64,000 nt of DNA from Sphingobacteriaceae bacterium (GTDB lineage Bacteria > Bacteroidota > Bacteroidia > B-17B0 > Aurantibacillaceae). This document shows positions 20,501 to 30,051 of the stretch, piece by piece. How positions within the stretch are numbered: the stretch's first letter is position 1; the number at the start of each line of letters is the position of its first letter. The position numbers and the translations under genes are program-made. The stretch is from contig NVQB01000001.1 in assembly GCA_002319075.1 (NCBI GenBank), positions 3,038,001-3,102,000 of the forward strand, in the 5' to 3' direction. The notes below the pieces were generated by a model that did not search any database, was not told the DNA's origin, and saw nothing but the letters and a program-made list of their open reading frames with translations.

Positions 20501-23500
20501 TGGGCTCTGCCCGCATTAAGCTGGTGTCGCCCATTGCAGGAATTCCTTGCTTTTCAATTGTGGTGCAAACAAATAGCACAACGGGAGAATATTCGGCAAA
20601 CATACCTCCTTTACAGTACCGGATCGATTCCGCTTATGTAGTTACTAACTCTGTTGTTATCAATAAAAACAACTTAACCAACGCTAACAAGGTAATTGAT
20701 CTTACACAGGTAGGTGCCAGAACCACCGAGGTAGATACGCTTTTAGACAATCTGGGTGGTATTGTAAGTATTGATTCGGTTAAGTTTCACAGGCGCCTCG
20801 ACATGACTTACCGTATTGCTCCCTCAATAAATGTAACGAGGTTAGATGGCTCAACTTTTATTGGTGAAGACTCATTGTCTTTCGGATCGACGCGTTACAG
20901 TATAAAGCCAGTAGGTGCAGGCTGGGGAGATTTTGGATTTCCGGTATTTATGCAAGGCAAAACCTACAAAGCAAAAATACATGGAGCAGAAATTTACACC
21001 AATTCAGATAACGGCAATAAAGACACCGTAAGATTAAGCGGAAATGTTTTTGTAACTAATAATTTGGTTGACGGCGCAGATCCAAATCCCGTTGCACCAA
21101 TGACCAATGGTGTGGCCATCTACACATTTGTTTGTGGTGAGCCAAACAATGCTACAAACGCGCTTTTTCCGGCCTTAGATTATACCAAAGATATTCAGAT
21201 GGTTTTGGTTCCAGGCGGAGCAGCTTCTGTGGTATGGCGCCCGAACGCAGTACCCAATTCAGATTATCACGCTTATGTTTATGGACAAAAAATAACAGGA
21301 ACAGGCGTTTCAACACAGGGCCCTGAAAAAGTAGATTTTATTTTACGTGACCCTCCTGGCTCCGGAAGCTCCTCAAAATGGGGTACAGGAACTACCGTTA
21401 GTAACGTATCCAGTTATTCGAGAGGTGTTAGCCAGGAATCTGAAACTACAGTTTCTGTTTTGTTAGGTAAGCGGGCTTTAACCGGTGCGCTGGCTTATTA
21501 TGAAGCCATTGAAGTAGATAATACTGCCGGACTGGGCTTTAGCAATACTTACGCAAAAACAAAAGACAATACCTACACGGAAACCATGACTACCTATAAC
21601 ACGGTTTCTACAAGAGATGATGCGAATCATGTGGGTGCTCCCGCTGATATATTTATTGGACGCGCAAAAAACTGGCTCGTCGGACCAACTAACAATATCG
21701 AACTAAGAACTTCTGCAGCGTGTGCAGTAAGCGGTGCTTGTTTTGGGAACGTTGTAAACGGCTACCAGCTTGCAAAAACAGTAGGGTATGCCATTGCTCC
21801 AAATGGTGTAAGAACTCGTTTTTCATATACACAAGAAGAAATTGAAACCATTGTGATTCCAACTCTGGAAAGTATTCGTACTTCGTTTTTAGTAAACAAC
21901 ACTTCTAAATATACAACGCATCTTGCGGCAAACCATCCATTATTTGGAATAAATAATGATGATCCTTTATTGACAGTGAGATCCACAACAACGCCTGCTA
22001 TCTACGATCTTAGTGACACAACTGGAACTTCCTATACTGTGCGATGGTCAATTAGCAAGGATCTTACAAAAAATACAATTGACTCAGTAAGGGTGCTTAA
22101 TACACAAATAGCTTTATGGAAAAGAGCGCTGGCTCAAAACGAGCGTGAAAAATATATGTGTAAGAATAACGCCACAGGCGCAAGTCTTATTGATAATTTC
22201 ACCCTGGGCTCAGCTGTTGTTACAAGCGCCTATTCCGTAAATATGGATAACACAACTACCGAAACCTACGAACTGGCTCTCGGCTCTAATGCGAAAGCTA
22301 CGCTGGGTGCAGCTATCGGCGGCATAGGTTTTAAAGCAGATATTTCTTTAAGCGTATTTGAAACAAAAGGAGATGCCACTTCCAATGGTGTCACAACGTC
22401 TAATACGTTTGATTATACTTTAACGGATGGGGATCCTGGTGACATCATGAGTATTGATGTTTACAAATCTCCTGAAGGAACTGGAAACGTTTTTATTACA
22501 AGAGGTGGACAAACGATGTGTCCTTACGAGGATGCTGTTAACCTGCACTATTACAATCCTGCTAGTCCCAATGCAGAAATCGGTTCTCACTCTTACAATG
22601 CGGCTGGTTACTATGTGTTGGCAAATGCTACCGTACAACGTGAAATGCCCAACATTGTCATCACTCCCGCTATCCAGTATAATATTCCTTCTGCACAGGC
22701 TGCGTCTTACCAATTATTGCTTTCTAACCAGAGTCCTCTAACAGTTAACAACGATCTTAATTTAACTATTCGTGTGGCAAGTCAGAGTAACCCGAATGGG
22801 GCAGTATTAAAAATAGATGGCAACGATGCAAATACTACAGTAAACATTCCTTCTGGTGGTTCAGTTATTAAAACATTAACCATCGAACGTGGTCCTATCG
22901 AAATCGAATACGATAGTATCATGGTTATTTTTAGTTCAGTATGCAGCCAGGATATAGCAGACACGGCTTATGTAACGGTTCATTTTATTCCAACCTGCAC
23001 AGACTTGTCATTAATTAATCCAAGCAACAACTGGATCCTTAATAACGGTAACAACAATGTTGCCGATATACAGGTCTCCAATTATAATTACAATTACGGA
23101 ACGGCTTCTTACATCACCGGTACAACTACAACTATTTTAGGACTTAATAAGATCGGTATTGAGTTCAGACCGCTCAATTCTAATGTATGGACAGAGTTTA
23201 ACTCCTTCTACAAATATCCCGCAAGTGCTTTGCAAGACACTATTCCCAACAATCAGATTTATAGCGATTATAAGTGGAACATCTCCACCGTACCTGACGG
23301 CAATTATGAATTGAGAGCGCTGTCCTATTGTTTAAATAAAGATGCAAGCTTCTCAACCGTATCCTCGCCAATATTCGCCGGGATCATGGATCGTATCAAT
23401 CCTTCACCCTTTGGAACACCAACCCCTGGTGATGGTATTCTTGATCCTAACGATGATATTTCCATTCAGTTTAATGAGCCTATAGATATCAGCAGTTTAT

Positions 23501-26500
23501 CGGCGCTGAACTTTGACATAAGAGGAGTTTTAAATGGAGAAGCCATCAGGCATTCTGAAAGTCTTAATTTTAATGGTATATCAGGGTATGCTGAAGTTTC
23601 AGGAGGTGTTAGCATACAAAAACGCGATTTTACAATTGAGTTTTGGGCAAAATTAAATGCAACGGGTAGCGATCAGGTTGCCATAAGCCAGGGTGGAGAT
23701 CCTGTGCAAAACATGACCATTGGTTTTGATAATTCTGATAGATTCAGATTCACATTAGGAACGCAAACAGTAACCTCTGCTTCAGCTGTTTCCTTGCCGG
23801 GCGACTGGCACCATTATGCAGTAGTTTATGATTATACAGGAACAGATGCAAGTGTTTATATTGATGGGGCATTAGCAGGAACCAACTCTAACTTTACAAT
23901 TGATTACACAGGATCAGGAAAGTTGGTTTTTGGCAAAGCGATTCCGGCAAACAACCGTTTTTTAAACGGCAACTTGCACGATGTACGTCTTTGGAACAGG
24001 GCACGCTCTCTTTCAGATATTGTCATTACTATGAATAAAGTACTCAGCCGTAACCAGTCTGGTTTAGTGTATAACTGGAAAATGGATGAAGCAGACGGAG
24101 TAATTTCAGCGGATCATATAAGGTCCAGGAACGCTTCTGTTGTTGGCGCAACGTGGGAGGTAAATCCTAACGGAAATGCCGCACAATTTGATGGTAGCGA
24201 CGATAACCTGCAAATATCTTCCGGAAATATTACGCTCAATAAAGAAATGGATTTCACTCTCGAATTCTGGTTTAATTCTACACAATCAGGCGCGGCAACT
24301 TTATTCTCTAACGGTAAGGGCGATGGTGTAGGGGCAGATTCAACGGATTCGTGGAACATTCAAAAAGATGCGTCAGGTAACATTCACGTGTATCATAACG
24401 GTTTGGACTTTGTTGCAACTACCACAAATTATTTCAATGGCACCTGGCATCATTTCTCTTTAGTATTACAAAGAGGTGTTAACTTGTCGTCGTACATTGA
24501 TGGTAATCTTCAAAATTCTGTTCAGGCAGCACCATTCAAAAACTTATCGGGTTCTTATATGTATTTGGGAGCTCGTGGGTATTTTGCCAGCAACGTTATT
24601 AACTATGATAATTTTTATAACGGAAAGCTGGATGAATTCAGATTGTGGAACATATCCCGCAGAGCCGAACAGATTAAACGCGATAAACAGAACCGCATGT
24701 TGGGAGACGAATTTGGACTACAGGCATTTGTTCCATTTGAAAGTTATGCCATGGTTTTAGGAACGCCATCGCTAACCGCTACGTTTAATGACCAATCGGT
24801 GAATTCCCTTACTGTAAATGCACAAAACGGTGTGCAATCAATTAGTCAGACGCCAACAATTAAATTGCCACGTCCGGTACAGTCGGTTAACTATACCTGG
24901 TCTTTAAACAGCGATAAGATCATCTTAACCACAACTACTGCACCTGAACTAATCGAGAATGTAACCCTGGATATAACTGTGAAAAATGCCTACGACATGC
25001 ATGCTAACAGAATGCAGTCTCCAAAAACATGGATTGCATACATTAACAAGAACCAGGTAAAGTGGCAGGATGATCACTATGATTTTCAAAAAACAGTGGA
25101 TAGCACGATCACCTTTGTCGCACCAATTGTAAATACCGGTGGCGCATTAAAATCCTTTACTATTGCTGGTCTTCCGCTTTGGATGACAGCAAGCTCTAAC
25201 AGCGGAACCATAGCGCCTAACAGCGTACAATCTATTACTTTTACAATTCCTGCAGGTGGAAGCATTGGCGATTTCAATACAGACCTGACTGTTACAACCG
25301 ACTTTAATTATGCGGAGGTTTTACAGATCAATTTAAAAGTAAGAGGCATCGTTCCTTCCTGGTCAGTGAATCCTTCAGACTTTCAGTATTCTATGAGCAT
25401 TTTCGGGCAAATGAAAATTGATCATGTGATTGCTACGAATCCTGAAAATAAAATCGCAGCTTTTATCAATGGTGTTATCTGCGGTGTAGCCGATTTACAA
25501 TATGTTCCAGCTTACGACAGATATGAAGTGTTTTTAAGCGTTTACAGTAATACTATTACAGGCGACTCTATACGCTTCAACATTTATGATGCGGCAAGCG
25601 GTTTAACTTTTGTGAACGTAACGCCATTAGTAATGTTCGTTGAAAACGATGTGGTTGGTACAATTACAAGTCCAATTACTTTTACCGCAAATACGGAGAT
25701 TTTAAGAAAAATTCCTCTCAACGCGGGATGGACCTGGATTTCATTGCCTTTAGAATCTGCAAAATTACGCACGAGCAATTTATTGATGGCGAATCTTCAA
25801 TCCTCAACGGGTGATATAATAACAGGCACTTCCGACTATGATCAGTTCGATGCAAGTTCGGGATGGCTGGGGAATATTACACAGGGCGCAGGTTTTTTTA
25901 ATAACCAGTCTTATAAAATGAAAACAGCAAATGCCGATACGCTCATTCATATAGGAAGCCGTATTAACCCAGACTCAGCCTTAGCTACGATCAATGTTGT
26001 TCCGGGCTGGAACTGGATTGGGTATGTTTCAAATAAAAATGTGTTGGTAAATGAAGCTCTGGGAAATTACAATGCAGTTACCGGCGATTTAATTAAGAGT
26101 CAATATCAGTTTGCCTACTATGATAACTCCATCGGCTGGACGGGCAGTTTAACCCATATGAAACCAGCAATGGGTTATATGCTTCAGTCAGGTGGCATCA
26201 GTACATTTCATTATCCACTTTCAACATTTGTTGGAAGGCCGGTTTCAGAAAGCCAAATCATTGAACAGCAAGTTTTTCCTTTCACGCCTGAAGTATACGC
26301 AAACACTATGTCTGCAATACTTACAGGTAACATTTGTGCCGAAGCTTTAGATCAAAATAATCTTGTTATAGGAGCATTCGATGCTACTAATAGTTTAAGA
26401 GGGTATTCAAGCCCTGTGTTCAATGCTGCAACTGGTAAGTATAATTTTTATTTAACCCTCTATAGTAACACCGAGGGTGAATCTTTAAACTTAAACTATT

Positions 26501-26907
26501 TTAATGTAACGGATGGTTCCGTTTTACCAACGCATGAAGTTTTAACCTTTACTTCGAATGCTTTAAAAGGAAAACCAACAGCTCCTGTACTGGCAAACGT
26601 CGCAGACTCTCTGGCCTGCAGAGTGTCTGACATCACGGGTATAAGCGAGGTAAGTAGTGCTTCCGGAAACATTGGAGTCTACCCAAATCCTTTTACGGAT
26701 AACCTTACTGTTAGTTTCAATACAAGTGTTTCTGTAAAAGTAGAAGTGCTGGATGTATTGGGTAAAGTAGTTTATGTTACGAGCATAAAAAACAAACAAG
26801 AGCATACTATTAGTTTAGGGTCGGGTAACCCTATGTCTGCTGGTATGTATCTCCTGCGAATATCCGGTGATGTTAACAAGCAAGTCAAAGTAATTAAAAC
26901 AAAATAA
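17551..26907 (+). CDS. giant T9SS-secreted surface protein with laminin-G modules
   Basis: About 3118 residues from ATG 17551, which gives a signal peptide ending near KSFGYG; an in-frame ATG at 17494 would lengthen the N-terminus by 19 residues. Recognisable parts: fibronectin type III-like repeats (nt about 18080-18960); a laminin-G/concanavalin-like domain (19360-19760); a carboxypeptidase-regulatory-like domain (20150-20340); two more laminin-G domains (23560-24010 and 24170-24660), each with a W-H-H-Y/F-core such as GDWHHYAVVYDY; two copies of a module reading WSVNPSDFQYSMSIFG... IAAFINGVICG (25355-25690 and about 26280-26580); and a C-terminal type A sorting domain, VYPNPFTDNLTV to the end. 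It should be exported by T9SS and held on, or released from, the cell surface. Followed by the cadherin-type protein (19 bases) and PorP/SprF. Adhesin or glycan-binding is inferred from laminin-G. Confidence 0.92.
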   Translation: MEKLLSLKGYLQLNKIAKALYLTLLLAVLSTKSFGYGIDQTSFTIDKCTGYITIIYAVQNIGSSDDDWLTAGNLFYKDVNNNWVLFHSYTNNCSSNSCSGGGSAGAINYFSGGVTRFNVSSRPDVYLNRVVLYNRPSDIKYPYEFRFDYSWENHQQTTPDQTDNSPSHYSSPIYQQTIEKPDNLTASNNVCGQVDLEWENPFQTWEVTNSCTNQTYQNLIYKNNVLIATLPGGSTSFTDYTVAVNTTYDYKVRAANVKTFFSIYSLYSSIANGGSKPSPPAPNNFVATDNLCNSSIELTWDFNYTSPKDFLIKRSLALNGVYTTIATVSANDRYYLDNTNVTRGVQYYYAITSRNTCDYESGIIKTNGISPVDPAVATNLVLTADVINNQFLLSWTDNATNEVKYQVERRDDQSNSVTFDLNANATSYIDDNVSACKAYRYYVKVFSGCVPSGLASVPTATASLPVPNLNTTFNSAKKLTCSKGYFGNRVELSWSNNNAINIDLFKVYRKQLGTTLDSVLIATLPSSSALYIDNTGDARVFYRYTIVGAKNCLNVESLTNISSDIGFRDPTGLVSGHIEYAGGIAVSGAKVFVQQNGQSSGNSLSFSGGLLTVSDNARLEPGAQMRMEFWLKPDGNNASFVDKANAFSFIKSGTNYQAQVFIGGTAKTITTTAVTSNQWNHVAMVYDGTALKLFVNGVLSATVAASGDVTDNSSNLVFGNALSAFLLDEFRLIGQAASDSVIAAEAGRILNGNETGFKCNLHFDEGVDYYAYDPSKVGNVFNANHGVMTGSVAWSTDKPTSSQLGYFGVTDALGNYYVSGIRYTGIGENFSLVPSFQTHSFAPNSRSVYIGDASYIYNNQDFIDNSSFPVSGRLFYKNTSCPVPGANLKIDGSVVILNGLPVVTDAAGLFSITVPIGNHFITVEKTSHDMEDGRYPPIGTHNFQASVSNINFVDSTTRTLVGRVVGGLVETDKAPGMGRSVNNLGSARIKLVSPIAGIPCFSIVVQTNSTTGEYSANIPPLQYRIDSAYVVTNSVVINKNNLTNANKVIDLTQVGARTTEVDTLLDNLGGIVSIDSVKFHRRLDMTYRIAPSINVTRLDGSTFIGEDSLSFGSTRYSIKPVGAGWGDFGFPVFMQGKTYKAKIHGAEIYTNSDNGNKDTVRLSGNVFVTNNLVDGADPNPVAPMTNGVAIYTFVCGEPNNATNALFPALDYTKDIQMVLVPGGAASVVWRPNAVPNSDYHAYVYGQKITGTGVSTQGPEKVDFILRDPPGSGSSSKWGTGTTVSNVSSYSRGVSQESETTVSVLLGKRALTGALAYYEAIEVDNTAGLGFSNTYAKTKDNTYTETMTTYNTVSTRDDANHVGAPADIFIGRAKNWLVGPTNNIELRTSAACAVSGACFGNVVNGYQLAKTVGYAIAPNGVRTRFSYTQEEIETIVIPTLESIRTSFLVNNTSKYTTHLAANHPLFGINNDDPLLTVRSTTTPAIYDLSDTTGTSYTVRWSISKDLTKNTIDSVRVLNTQIALWKRALAQNEREKYMCKNNATGASLIDNFTLGSAVVTSAYSVNMDNTTTETYELALGSNAKATLGAAIGGIGFKADISLSVFETKGDATSNGVTTSNTFDYTLTDGDPGDIMSIDVYKSPEGTGNVFITRGGQTMCPYEDAVNLHYYNPASPNAEIGSHSYNAAGYYVLANATVQREMPNIVITPAIQYNIPSAQAASYQLLLSNQSPLTVNNDLNLTIRVASQSNPNGAVLKIDGNDANTTVNIPSGGSVIKTLTIERGPIEIEYDSIMVIFSSVCSQDIADTAYVTVHFIPTCTDLSLINPSNNWILNNGNNNVADIQVSNYNYNYGTASYITGTTTTILGLNKIGIEFRPLNSNVWTEFNSFYKYPASALQDTIPNNQIYSDYKWNISTVPDGNYELRALSYCLNKDASFSTVSSPIFAGIMDRINPSPFGTPTPGDGILDPNDDISIQFNEPIDISSLSALNFDIRGVLNGEAIRHSESLNFNGISGYAEVSGGVSIQKRDFTIEFWAKLNATGSDQVAISQGGDPVQNMTIGFDNSDRFRFTLGTQTVTSASAVSLPGDWHHYAVVYDYTGTDASVYIDGALAGTNSNFTIDYTGSGKLVFGKAIPANNRFLNGNLHDVRLWNRARSLSDIVITMNKVLSRNQSGLVYNWKMDEADGVISADHIRSRNASVVGATWEVNPNGNAAQFDGSDDNLQISSGNITLNKEMDFTLEFWFNSTQSGAATLFSNGKGDGVGADSTDSWNIQKDASGNIHVYHNGLDFVATTTNYFNGTWHHFSLVLQRGVNLSSYIDGNLQNSVQAAPFKNLSGSYMYLGARGYFASNVINYDNFYNGKLDEFRLWNISRRAEQIKRDKQNRMLGDEFGLQAFVPFESYAMVLGTPSLTATFNDQSVNSLTVNAQNGVQSISQTPTIKLPRPVQSVNYTWSLNSDKIILTTTTAPELIENVTLDITVKNAYDMHANRMQSPKTWIAYINKNQVKWQDDHYDFQKTVDSTITFVAPIVNTGGALKSFTIAGLPLWMTASSNSGTIAPNSVQSITFTIPAGGSIGDFNTDLTVTTDFNYAEVLQINLKVRGIVPSWSVNPSDFQYSMSIFGQMKIDHVIATNPENKIAAFINGVICGVADLQYVPAYDRYEVFLSVYSNTITGDSIRFNIYDAASGLTFVNVTPLVMFVENDVVGTITSPITFTANTEILRKIPLNAGWTWISLPLESAKLRTSNLLMANLQSSTGDIITGTSDYDQFDASSGWLGNITQGAGFFNNQSYKMKTANADTLIHIGSRINPDSALATINVVPGWNWIGYVSNKNVLVNEALGNYNAVTGDLIKSQYQFAYYDNSIGWTGSLTHMKPAMGYMLQSGGISTFHYPLSTFVGRPVSESQIIEQQVFPFTPEVYANTMSAILTGNICAEALDQNNLVIGAFDATNSLRGYSSPVFNAATGKYNFYLTLYSNTEGESLNLNYFNVTDGSVLPTHEVLTFTSNALKGKPTAPVLANVADSLACRVSDITGISEVSSASGNIGVYPNPFTDNLTVSFNTSVSVKVEVLDVLGKVVYVTSIKNKQEHTISLGSGNPMSAGMYLLRISGDVNKQVKVIKTK

Positions 26908-26926
26908 TTTTTAGTACCATTTAATT

Positions 26927-29086
26927 ATGAAGACCATGAAAAATTTAGTTTTAATAACATGTTTAATGATCTGCGGAAAAGCGATGGCGCAGGTGCCTTC
27001 GTCCTGGACGGTGAATGCTGCCGCTTATCAGTACCAGATGTCTATGACCTGCAAAGCGAATGTTGCCTGTGTGGAGTTGGCAGATACCAACAACTATATT
27101 GCGGCATTTGTAGGTACACAATGCAGAGGAGTGGCAAAAACAAAAGTGCTTTTTGGCAGCTCAAAATTGGGATTGCTAACCATTAAAAGCAATAGTGTTA
27201 CCGGAGAAAAAGTAAAATTTAAGATTTACAAAGCTACCGGCAATACCATTTTTAACAGTGTTGATTCCGTTATCTTTAGTCAGGGAACACAAACCGGCGC
27301 GCTGGCAAGTCCATTTGTTTTGTACACGAATCATGCTCCTACAGATGTTTCTATTTCGACTTCTACAGTTGCTGAAAATTCTTCGCTCGCTGCATCCATT
27401 GCTACTTTAACCACAACCGATCAGGATGCCGGAAGTACATTCAATTATTCTTTAACTACCGGTCAGCCTGAAAATACGCAGTTTTCAATAACAGGAAATC
27501 AATTGCTTGTGAATGCCAGCTACGATTATGAAACAGACTCCGTTAAAATCATTGAAATTCATTCTGATGACAACGGCGGATGTTCTTATACAGAAACTTT
27601 TACCATAAGTGTGATTAATAAAAATGACGCACCTGTAGCTTTGTCGTTAAGCTCGCCTTTACTTAGTGATCACCAGCAGTTAGGAAGTTTTATGGGTGAG
27701 TTTACAACAGTAGATCCCGATTTGAACGATACGCATAGTTATACGCTGGTTGCCGGAGTGGGAGGCGCAGATAACGCGCAATTTTATGTTCAGAACGACA
27801 CCTTATACAATATCTTTCAGTTGGATTACACCGCGCAATCCATTTATCATATACGCGCACGAACAACCGATCAAGGCGGATTGTTTTTTGAGAATACATT
27901 TACATTAACTGTTTCCAATGTAAATGATGCACCAAGTGATGTGCTGATTACTAATTATTTGATCGATGAGAACCAACCCTTAACAACGGCCATTGGCACC
28001 TTAACGGTTGTAGACAACGATCTTGCCGACACACATACCTTAACCATAGAGTCAGGCCTTGACAGTGCACAGGTATCTTTGTCAGGAAATGTACTGCAAA
28101 CGAATGCAGGCTATAATTTTGAATTAAAAGATACCCTGTATGTAAAAATTAGAGCTACCGATCCCTACGCAGCTTATTATGTAAAAACTTTCACCATAGT
28201 TGTCAGAGATATAAACGATGTTCCTACAAATAGTGCTTTGTCAAAAGACAGTATCCAGGAATTATCACCGGTGAATACGGTAATCGGTGCTTTCTCTTCA
28301 ACCGACGAAGATGCAGGCGCGACCCATGTTTATGCATTAACAGCGGGAGCGGGAGATACAGACAATAATTTGTTCCTGATTTCGGGAGGTCAATTATTAT
28401 CGAATTTAAGTTACACCTATACAGATCAGACTTACACGCTCAGAGTGCGCACCACAGATAATGGAGGACTGTTTTTTGAAAAGATTTTTCAGGTAAAAAT
28501 TTACAACAGAAATGAAGCGCCTTTAAGCATCATTTTAGACAGTATCGCAATTACCGAAGACAATGCCACATTTTCGCACGTAAGTAAAATTCGTACAGTA
28601 GACAGAGATAATCCCGATGCTTTTACTTATGCCTTGGCATATGGCTCTGGCGATGAAGATAATTCGGAGTTTGAAATTAAAAACGACAATCTCGTAATTC
28701 TGGGTAAAACAAATTACGACGTAAAAGATGTGTACCATATCAGGATCAGATCAACCGATCTCGAAGGTTTAAGTGTTGAAAATGCTTTTGAAATTACTAT
28801 AGCGGATATCAAAGGAAATACAATTCCGTTGCCATCAACGAACTATATTTCTCCTAACGGTGATGGAAAAAATGATTTCTGGAAAGTAGAGAACGTGGAT
28901 ATTTATAAAGAATTCGCATTAAAAATATTCGATCAGTTCGGACAAGTAATTTTTGAAACGGCAAATAATTATAACAACGAATTTGATGGCAGGTACAAAA
29001 GCAACGCACTGCCTACAGGAAACTATTATTACATTTTTAAGAACCAACGCATTAGTTACCAGGGAAACATCACTCTTGTAAACTAA
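26927..29086 (+). CDS. cadherin-repeat protein with T9SS type B sorting domain
   Basis: 719 residues with a signal peptide (ends KAMAQ). Residues about 23-135 are the same module as in the giant neighbour: PSSWTVNAAAYQYQMSMTCK ... NYIAAFVGTQCRGVA ... VKFKIYKATG. Then five cadherin-like repeats of about 95 residues (about 138-625), each with an (A/V)EN or related start, a TTDQDAG/TVDPD-type acidic motif and an (N)DAP linker, as in calcium-binding cadherin domains. The C-terminus (about 635-719) is the gliding-associated CHU_C/type B sorting domain: YISPNGDGKNDFW ... IFDQFGQVIFE ... GNYYYIFK. Proteins with this domain need T9SS plus a PorP/SprF-like partner; that partner is encoded 24 bases downstream. 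Confidence 0.92.
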   Translation: MKTMKNLVLITCLMICGKAMAQVPSSWTVNAAAYQYQMSMTCKANVACVELADTNNYIAAFVGTQCRGVAKTKVLFGSSKLGLLTIKSNSVTGEKVKFKIYKATGNTIFNSVDSVIFSQGTQTGALASPFVLYTNHAPTDVSISTSTVAENSSLAASIATLTTTDQDAGSTFNYSLTTGQPENTQFSITGNQLLVNASYDYETDSVKIIEIHSDDNGGCSYTETFTISVINKNDAPVALSLSSPLLSDHQQLGSFMGEFTTVDPDLNDTHSYTLVAGVGGADNAQFYVQNDTLYNIFQLDYTAQSIYHIRARTTDQGGLFFENTFTLTVSNVNDAPSDVLITNYLIDENQPLTTAIGTLTVVDNDLADTHTLTIESGLDSAQVSLSGNVLQTNAGYNFELKDTLYVKIRATDPYAAYYVKTFTIVVRDINDVPTNSALSKDSIQELSPVNTVIGAFSSTDEDAGATHVYALTAGAGDTDNNLFLISGGQLLSNLSYTYTDQTYTLRVRTTDNGGLFFEKIFQVKIYNRNEAPLSIILDSIAITEDNATFSHVSKIRTVDRDNPDAFTYALAYGSGDEDNSEFEIKNDNLVILGKTNYDVKDVYHIRIRSTDLEGLSVENAFEITIADIKGNTIPLPSTNYISPNGDGKNDFWKVENVDIYKEFALKIFDQFGQVIFETANNYNNEFDGRYKSNALPTGNYYYIFKNQRISYQGNITLVN

Positions 29087-29110
29087 AACCACATTATAAA
29101 AATTCACACA

Positions 29111-29998
29111 ATGAAAAAGCTTGTTTACATAGTACTTTTTTTCTTTACGGTAAGCGCCCGTGCCCAGGTCTTATCATACGATTTTTATTCTTTCAGGATA
29201 AATAACATGTTTAACGTGAATCCTGCCTATGCCGGCAAAGAAGATGGGTTCGATATTACTTTAAGTGCGCAAACGCAAAACAAAGGCGTATCCTATGCAA
29301 ACAAAAACTACATGTTTGGCATTGATGCAAAAATATCAAAAAAGCAAGCCTTGGGTTTAAAAGTCATTTCAGATTCAAGAGGGGCATTCCAGGTTTTGAA
29401 AACAGATCTTTCCTATGCCTACATAGCTAAGCTGGCAAACGATTCTAAATTTACTTTGGGATTATCCGGAGGCCTTCTAAATAACAGTCTGATGGTTAAC
29501 CGGATTGAAAATTTTCAGTCGCTCGACCAATCTGATCCCACACTCACAAAATCTTATTATAATACGAATCAGTTTGTAGCCGGTGCAGGATTTCTCTACA
29601 CTTTTAAAGACCTGGAAGTGAGTTTTTCCATGCCACACATCATATCCACCAATCAGCCTTTAAATGGATACGTTAACGCTGCGGTCTTTTATACTTTGAA
29701 AACAAAAAATGAACAATTTAAGTTCACCCCATGGATCTGTTATCAGAATATTCCGGTTACAAAAGATCTGGCTTCGGTGTTTCTTAAATCTATGTATGAT
29801 GACAAGGTGTGGGTGCAACTTGGCTACCAGACAAACAAATCATTTTGTGCCATGTTTGGTGTAACGGTTGAGAATTTAAATATTGGCTATGGTTACAAAA
29901 CCAGCAACCGCGAGTTTAACGCAGTAACATCGGGGCTGCACGAAATCACCTTTATCTTAAAAATTAAAGACTGGCATGGTATAGGACATGTGTTTTAG
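29111..29998 (+). CDS. PorP/SprF family type IX secretion outer-membrane protein
   Basis: 295 residues with a signal peptide (ends SARAQ). The diagnostic start of the family is present: FRINNMFNVNPAYAGKEDGF followed by alternating hydrophobic strands of a predicted 14-strand-type beta-barrel. Known role: SprF of Flavobacterium johnsoniae is needed for export and attachment of the giant adhesin SprB, encoded next to it; other PorP-like proteins pair with type B cargo. Here it follows the type B cadherin protein and the giant protein, probably in the same operon, so it is likely dedicated to one or both. This is inferred from known gene pairings and position. Confidence 0.92.
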   Translation: MKKLVYIVLFFFTVSARAQVLSYDFYSFRINNMFNVNPAYAGKEDGFDITLSAQTQNKGVSYANKNYMFGIDAKISKKQALGLKVISDSRGAFQVLKTDLSYAYIAKLANDSKFTLGLSGGLLNNSLMVNRIENFQSLDQSDPTLTKSYYNTNQFVAGAGFLYTFKDLEVSFSMPHIISTNQPLNGYVNAAVFYTLKTKNEQFKFTPWICYQNIPVTKDLASVFLKSMYDDKVWVQLGYQTNKSFCAMFGVTVENLNIGYGYKTSNREFNAVTSGLHEITFILKIKDWHGIGHVF

Positions 29999-30051
29999 AC
30001 ATTTGCCCGGGAAGATATTCTGAACCATTCTGCACAGCGTTCAATTTTAAT

